DNA from: an uncultured Phaeodactylibacter sp.
GTDB taxonomy: Bacteria; Bacteroidota; Bacteroidia; Chitinophagales; Saprospiraceae
DNA length: 9,993 nt
Reading direction: 5' to 3'
Assembly: GCA_913062745.1 (NCBI GenBank)
Contig: CAJXXJ010000088.1
Location: 1 to 9,993 of the forward strand
This document shows positions 6,199 through 9,993 of the stretch, piece by piece. The notes under the pieces were generated by a model. The model did no database searches. It saw only the letters and a list, made by a program, of their open reading frames with translations, and was not told where the DNA came from. The first letter of the stretch is position 1. Every line of letters begins with the position of its first letter. Both the position numbers and the translations under genes were made by a program.

Positions 6199-8583
6199 TC
6201 AGTTGGATAGCCGGCCCGAAATCGGCACTTTCAGGCTCAGCACCAGATTGCGGCCCTGCTCCGGCACATTGATCAGGCGGTAGCGGCTCAGGTGGTTGAG
6301 ATAGAATGTGTCGAGTGCATTTTGCAATTGTACGTTCAGCTGAAGCGGCTGTCCGGCGTACCAGTTAAGCTTAAGCCCCATCGATGCCCCCCACAGCTGA
6401 TAGGCCGGCGTAGGGCGCTCCGAGCGGTCGATGCGGGAACGGCCCTCCGCAGCGAAGGCATACTGATGGTCAACTTCCAGATAGAAAGACTCCAGCCAGC
6501 CGCCTTGCCCGGGCAGGGTATAGCGCAGGCTCGTTTGCACGGTAGGCTGTGGCGTAAAGGGCAGTGCCAGCCGGGTGCGCAGGTTGTAGCTCTGCACAAA
6601 GTCTGCCGTTTGCGAAAAGCGCAGCTGTGGCAGCACATCCCAGTCGTACTGAAACTCGAACCCGGTATAAATTGCGTCATCCTGCCGGTACTGAAAAATC
6701 TGCCCGGCTTCCGGCAGGGGCGAAAAGCGGGCCGGGAAGGTAGGCCCCAGGTAAATGTAGTTGTCGAAATAATTGAAATAAGCTGCAAAGCTTCCGCGAA
6801 AAGCCGGCTTGTTCCACTCCAGGCTTGCGTCCAGCTGATAGCCGTGCTCGCTCTGCAGGCCCGGCGTACCGATTTCGTGCCGGAAAGTACCGTGGTGAAT
6901 CCCGTTAGACACCGTTTCCGCCGGATAGGGTACCCGGAAGCTTTTGCCCAAATTCACCTTCAGCTCAGTGTCCCCTCCCCAGAGCGGAAACGCACCGCCC
7001 ACAGAGCCTGACCAATTGAAAAATTCCGGAGTGGTGGCAGGAGCCACCAGCGAGTCGATTACATTTTCATTGCTGTCCCATATAAACTGCCGGTAAAAAT
7101 CGGTCTCGTTGGTACCATAATCAAAGCGCAGCCCGCCATTGACCAGGCCGCCGCCGTTGAGCTGCTTCTCCACCAGGCTGAAGAGCCCGGCGCGGAAGGT
7201 CCGGAAGTCCGGCAGCAGAAATTCAAAACCTGCCCTGCGGTTGTGCTGCCACTGCACATTACCGCCGTGCACCTGCCGCCAGCCGGTATCGAGCTCCCGC
7301 TCGTAGTGCAGGTTGGCGCTGTAGGTTTGCAGCTCGAATTGAAGCCCGAGCGTGTTGTTCCGGTCAATTTGCGAATCCGGGATATTGTGGAACTCCGGAA
7401 AGGAAAATTCCCGCCGCAGATTGCGCTGATACCCTACATTCAGGTTGATATGCCCCTGCTGCAGCAAAAAGTCCTGGTTGAGCGAAATGCGGTCGTGCTG
7501 CACGGTCTGCTTGGGGATGTCGATATCGCGCGGGTTGCCATCGTCCTCCAGTGCGTAGGAGCGTGGAATGCCCACTGCCCCGGAAAACAGGCCGGCTTCC
7601 AGCTGATAGCGGCTTGCCAGGATGCGGGTGACCCCACAAGGCCGGTTGAGCCCGGCGGTGACGCTGAAGTTGCGCTCCTGCCCGGCGGTATTCTTGAGCT
7701 GCTCATTGAAGATGGGCAGAGGGATGGTATTATAAACAAACTCTGTAGCCGGCACCCTGTAGTCAGCAAAGTCCTGATGGCTGTAGCGGCCCATCATAAA
7801 GAAACCGCTACGGTTGAAGCCCAGCGTAGCTGAGCCGCCCCAGTGGTCGTTGTTGGTTTTATGTACGCCCATTACACTGCCTACGATGGTATTCTCCGGC
7901 GGGATACGCCCCGGCATGATATTGATTACTCCCCCCAGCCCATCGGAGCCGTACTGCAGCGAGGCGGGGCCTTTGATGATTTCCACCCGCTCTACGCTAA
8001 ACTGATCGATTTCCAGGCCGTGGTCGGCCCCCCATTGGTGGCCCTCCTGCTTCACCCCCTGATGGTTGACGATAATACGGTTGGAAGACAAGCCGCGGAT
8101 GACCGGTTTGGCAATGCCCACGCCCACGTTAATAGCACTGAGGCCCGGCAGCTTATCAATAGACTGTGCGAAGGTGCCCTGCAGGTTTTCTTCAATGACC
8201 TGGCCGGTGAAGTGTTCCGTAGACAGCGCGCCTTCCTGCTTGGCGTGCTCTTCGGTGACTACTATGGTTTCTAATAACTCGCCTCCTTCCTGCAGCACAA
8301 TGGGCTTTAGCGACATCGGGCTGTTTTCATACCGAAACTTTCGCACTTCCGGCTCAAAGCCGATATAGCTCACCCGCAGGCGGTATGCGCCGGGCTTTAC
8401 ATGATCAAAAGCAAAGCGCCCCCCGGCATCCGTGACCCGGACCAGGCTATCAGGAAATAATTGTACGCTTGCGCCCGGTAGTGGCCCACCGGAAACGTCA
8501 AGCACCCGGCCCCCGACTTGCCCCAAAACGGACAGCGGCAAACTGAGCAGCAGCAGCAGCAGGTAGTAGAATTTTGCGTTCAT
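6199..8583 (-). CDS. ZnuD-like TonB-dependent outer-membrane receptor, probable zinc uptake
   Basis: The 794-residue protein starts at the ATG at 8583, which opens a signal peptide (MNAKFYYLLLLLLSLPLSVLG). The longer frame to 8754 would run through the operator and lacks a signal. Domains: carboxypeptidase-regulatory-like (about 23-98), TonB-box-like ETIVV (105-109), plug (about 125-225, with VIRGLSSNRI and VERVEIIKGPASLQYGS), then a beta-barrel ending EQGRNLVLSLKVPISGRLSN. The plug carries GHQWGADHG (His182, Asp187, His188). Counting back from the conserved EI-x-x-GP motif, Asp187-His188 fall at the same place as the Asp-His pair of neisserial ZnuD, which I recall as zinc ligands in its crystal structure. 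A further His pair (563-564, NGIHHGTF) precedes a barrel motif. Role: TonB-powered import of a metal, most likely zinc, across the outer membrane. An operator palindrome lies just upstream, shared with the divergent DUF4625 gene. No rearrangement is apparent. Confidence 0.93.
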   Translation of the reverse strand: MNAKFYYLLLLLLSLPLSVLGQVGGRVLDVSGGPLPGASVQLFPDSLVRVTDAGGRFAFDHVKPGAYRLRVSYIGFEPEVRKFRYENSPMSLKPIVLQEGGELLETIVVTEEHAKQEGALSTEHFTGQVIEENLQGTFAQSIDKLPGLSAINVGVGIAKPVIRGLSSNRIIVNHQGVKQEGHQWGADHGLEIDQFSVERVEIIKGPASLQYGSDGLGGVINIMPGRIPPENTIVGSVMGVHKTNNDHWGGSATLGFNRSGFFMMGRYSHQDFADYRVPATEFVYNTIPLPIFNEQLKNTAGQERNFSVTAGLNRPCGVTRILASRYQLEAGLFSGAVGIPRSYALEDDGNPRDIDIPKQTVQHDRISLNQDFLLQQGHINLNVGYQRNLRREFSFPEFHNIPDSQIDRNNTLGLQFELQTYSANLHYERELDTGWRQVHGGNVQWQHNRRAGFEFLLPDFRTFRAGLFSLVEKQLNGGGLVNGGLRFDYGTNETDFYRQFIWDSNENVIDSLVAPATTPEFFNWSGSVGGAFPLWGGDTELKVNLGKSFRVPYPAETVSNGIHHGTFRHEIGTPGLQSEHGYQLDASLEWNKPAFRGSFAAYFNYFDNYIYLGPTFPARFSPLPEAGQIFQYRQDDAIYTGFEFQYDWDVLPQLRFSQTADFVQSYNLRTRLALPFTPQPTVQTSLRYTLPGQGGWLESFYLEVDHQYAFAAEGRSRIDRSERPTPAYQLWGASMGLKLNWYAGQPLQLNVQLQNALDTFYLNHLSRYRLINVPEQGRNLVLSLKVPISGRLSN
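8546..8562 (-). repeat. Trinucleotide repeat (CTG/CAG) in the receptor signal peptide
   Basis: Five to six consecutive AGC units on the + strand (CTG on the coding strand) encode the poly-leucine core of the receptor signal peptide. Slippage would change the number of leucines without breaking the frame. This may equally be ordinary leucine codon preference. Confidence 0.6.
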
Positions 8584-8609
8584 GTCGCAAAAGTAACGCA
8601 AGCTTTTGC
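8572..8609 (-). promoter_or_regulatory. Three alternately pairing arms around the receptor start codon
   Basis: On the minus strand, arm A GCAAAAG (8609-8603), arm B CTTTTGCG (8593-8586) and arm C CGCAAAA (8578-8572) follow each other. A pairs perfectly with B (7 bp, 9-base loop). B pairs perfectly with C (7 bp, 7-base loop holding the ATG at 8583-8581). The two pairings exclude each other. This matters for RNA only if transcription starts upstream of 8609; as DNA, 8572-8592 is a 21-bp palindrome that could bind a protein. Confidence 0.4.
8588..8595 (-). promoter_or_regulatory. Candidate -7 box of the receptor gene
   Basis: TACTTTTG on the minus strand matches TAnnTTTG exactly. It ends only four bases before the ATG, so the transcript would be leaderless or nearly so. 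The nearest upstream TTG (8614-8612) gives a 16-base spacer, shorter than usual. The -33 region would fall in the operator at 8606-8622. Either the box is fortuitous or the receptor mRNA is leaderless. Confidence 0.4.
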
Positions 8610-8622
8610 AACAAAGTTGCAT
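8606..8622. promoter_or_regulatory. Palindromic operator, copy 3 (receptor/DUF4625 divergent region)
   Basis: TTGCAACAAAGTTGCAT has the perfect core TGCAAC-AAA-GTTGCA, the same as copy 1 apart from the central bases. It lies 23 bases upstream of the receptor ATG and 41 upstream of the DUF4625 ATG, between divergent genes, so one bound repressor could control both. Its recurrence about 6 kb from copies 1 and 2 links the His-rich lipoprotein to this pair. Confidence 0.72.
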
Positions 8623-8662
8623 CTTGTAAACTTTTAAGAATAGATAACAATTAATCTGCCTG

Positions 8663-9520
8663 ATGATGAAAACATATGCCTTATTCCTGCTTGTCCTGCC
8701 CCTGCTGTTCGTTGGCTGCGGGGGTGAAGAAGTAGACGTCACCGCCCCCAGCATGAAAATTCTGAGCTTAACGCCCGAGCCTACGGCCTCTGAGGTTTGC
8801 GGCGCTGTAGAGGACAGTGTATTTTTCCTGACCGGCGGCGAGACGCTGCAGGCGGAGCTGCTCTTTTCAGATAATGCGGCGCTGTCTCAGTACAAAATTG
8901 ATATCCATAACAACTTTGACTGCCACGGCCACGGCGGTGCTGCGGTACCCAGCGTGCCGATTCCTGATGTCGCCAGCCAAACTACCGACTGGTCTGTGCT
9001 CAACCTGAACGACCTGAGCGGCAATTCAGAACAGGTAACGCTGCAGCTTACCCCTCCGGCAAACGTGACGGCCGGCACCTACCACTTTCAGATACAAGTG
9101 GTGGATGAGTCGGGCAACGACAACCCAATGGCTAATTTTTATACCATCAAAGCGATCAACCCGGATGATGCTGAAGCACCGCAGCTGAGTGTGAGCAGCC
9201 CTTCCGCGGGTAGCCTCAGCTATGCACGGGGAGAGGAAGCCGTATTCACCGGGCAGGTATCGGATAATTACTCTCTGAGCGAAGGCGGCAACGGCATCGT
9301 CTTTCTCAGCTATACCGACCTGAGCTCCGGCAATACCTTTGCAGCCCGTGATGCTTTTGTCACCTTTGATGCCTCTACCGGCAAAGATGCGGAGTTCGAA
9401 ATCCGGTTTACGGTGCCTAATACCATACAGCCGGGTGATTACCGATTCCGGATTGATGCGCACGATGGGGTCCGGAATGTTGCGGAGCCGGTGATATTTG
9501 ATGTAGCCATTACTAATTAA
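8663..9520 (+). CDS. DUF4625-type lipoprotein with two Ig-like domains and a His/Cys cluster
   Basis: The 285-residue protein has a lipoprotein signal with a clear lipobox LFVG-Cys19, followed by Gly-Gly-Glu-Glu, acidic as in surface-directed Bacteroidota lipoproteins. The start may be the ATG at 8663 or 8666; the protein differs by one Met. Two tandem beta-sandwich domains show the same order: about 28-165 (TAPSMKILSL, LFSDNAALSQYKIDIH, AGTYHFQIQVVDESGN) and about 171-285 (EAPQLSVSSP, QVSDNYSLSEGGNG, PGDYRFRIDAHDGVRN). The first resembles DUF4625 and carries HNNFDCHGH (His82, Cys87, His88, His90), a plausible metal site; the second lacks it. Divergent from the receptor and sharing its operator, it is probably a surface metal-capture partner. 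No good TAnnTTTG box is seen. Its stop overlaps the convergent permease stop. DUF4625 membership is by recognition; metal binding is inferred. Confidence 0.88.
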   Translation: MMKTYALFLLVLPLLFVGCGGEEVDVTAPSMKILSLTPEPTASEVCGAVEDSVFFLTGGETLQAELLFSDNAALSQYKIDIHNNFDCHGHGGAAVPSVPIPDVASQTTDWSVLNLNDLSGNSEQVTLQLTPPANVTAGTYHFQIQVVDESGNDNPMANFYTIKAINPDDAEAPQLSVSSPSAGSLSYARGEEAVFTGQVSDNYSLSEGGNGIVFLSYTDLSSGNTFAARDAFVTFDASTGKDAEFEIRFTVPNTIQPGDYRFRIDAHDGVRNVAEPVIFDVAITN

Positions 9521-9993
9521 TCCCGGTAGAACATCCACTTGCCCAGCTCCTTCAGGGTGATTTTCTTGCCATACATCAGTATGCCTACGCGGTAGATACG
9601 GCCAGACAGCCACACGAAGAAAATGGACGTCGCCGCCACCAGCACCACGGAGAGCACTACTTCCCAGACCGGAGGTGAAAAGGCCAGCCGGGCCGGCATC
9701 ACAATGGGTGCAAACAGCGGGAAGATGGACGACCATACTGCGAGGCTGGAGTTGGGTGCCTCTATGGCCACGATCATGATATAAAAAGCGATGATGACCG
9801 GGATGGTGATCGGGATAGTGAGGGACTGCCCTTCGCCCAGGTCATCGCCCATAGCGGAGCCTACGGCTGCAAACAGGGAAGCGTAGAGGAAGTAACCGCC
9901 GAGGAAGTAGAAGATAAAAAGCGGCAGGATGAGCCACCAGTTTTGGTTTTGCACCTCCTGCAGCGCCATAGCTACCATAGCTTCAGTATCCTC
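9517..9993 (-). CDS. ABC-2/NatB-like transporter permease, C-terminal part (5' end outside window)
   Basis: The frame is open at the window edge and encodes 158 residues; the ATG at 9978 is probably internal because the frame continues above it (EDTEAM). The fragment holds four hydrophobic segments: WLILPLFIFYFLGGYFLY, ITIPVIIAFYIMIVAI, the stretch around SSIFPLFAPIVMPARLAF, and VVLSVVLVAATSIFFVWLSG. The pattern LFAAVGSAMGDDLGEGQS before a transmembrane helix, followed by FPLFAPIVMPAR, is typical of the membrane subunit of NatAB-type ABC-2 exporters (Na+/drug export in Bacillus NatB). The short cytoplasmic tail ITLKELGKWMFYRD matches the family end. An ATPase gene usually lies directly upstream, here outside the window. 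It converges on the DUF4625 gene with stop codons overlapping in TTAA and no terminator between; I see no functional link. Confidence 0.88.
   Translation of the reverse strand, partial: EDTEAMVAMALQEVQNQNWWLILPLFIFYFLGGYFLYASLFAAVGSAMGDDLGEGQSLTIPITIPVIIAFYIMIVAIEAPNSSLAVWSSIFPLFAPIVMPARLAFSPPVWEVVLSVVLVAATSIFFVWLSGRIYRVGILMYGKKITLKELGKWMFYRD

Noticed and set aside
6292..8368. Several plus-strand open frames of 100-239 codons opposite the receptor
   Set aside because: They are antisense shadows of a GC-rich gene whose own frame is confirmed by domain motifs along its whole length.
8584..8754. N-terminal extension of the receptor frame up to 8754
   Set aside because: The extra 57 residues overlap the operator and the start of the divergent gene and have no signal-peptide character; the ATG at 8583 opens a proper signal peptide.

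Overview
The window looks like chromosomal DNA from a Bacteroidota bacterium, plausibly a marine Saprospiria/Lewinella-type organism; the phylum is well supported and the finer placement is a guess. Evidence for the phylum: a GH3-family adenylate-forming enzyme of bacterial type, a TonB-dependent receptor with an N-terminal carboxypeptidase-regulatory-like domain, a DUF4625-type lipoprotein, several lipoproteins with acidic residues right after the lipid-bearing cysteine, promoter boxes of the form TAnnTTTG, and start codons without Shine-Dalgarno motifs.

Layout. Bases 1-1209 hold the 3' part of a GH3-family gene (+). Directly behind it lies a start-less remnant of a Uma2-family (PD-(D/E)XK fold) gene (1206-1445). 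A small membrane protein of unknown function follows (1485-1994, +). Next is a short histidine-rich lipoprotein (2076-2495, +) whose promoter is flanked by two copies of a 17-bp palindrome. Two back-to-back terminators (2527-2606) separate it from a tightly packed three-gene operon on the minus strand: a cysteine-containing lipoprotein (6035-5154), a secreted alpha/beta hydrolase (5152-3758) and a PQQ-like beta-propeller lipoprotein (3753-2605). Beyond a 163-base gap lies a ZnuD-like TonB-dependent receptor (8583-6199, -), divergent from a DUF4625-type lipoprotein (8663-9520, +). The window ends in the C-terminal half of an ABC-2/NatB-like permease (9993-9517, -), whose stop codon overlaps that of the lipoprotein.

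Main reading. The same palindrome, TGCAAC-N3-GTTGCA (15 bp, 7-1-7 symmetry as in Fur-family boxes), occurs twice at the promoter of the His-rich lipoprotein and once in the divergent receptor/DUF4625 intergenic region, about 6 kb away. All three genes carry likely metal-binding features: a DHDHDHDH tail plus scattered His in the small lipoprotein, an Asp-His pair in the receptor plug that lines up with the zinc ligands I recall for neisserial ZnuD, and an H-x4-C-H-G-H cluster in the DUF4625 protein. I infer a surface metal-capture regulon, most likely for zinc under a Zur-like repressor, in which two surface lipoproteins hand metal to a TonB-dependent receptor. The metal and the regulator are inferences. 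The hydrolase/propeller operon lies between the two regulon parts without the palindrome and seems to be an independent, uncharacterised envelope system.
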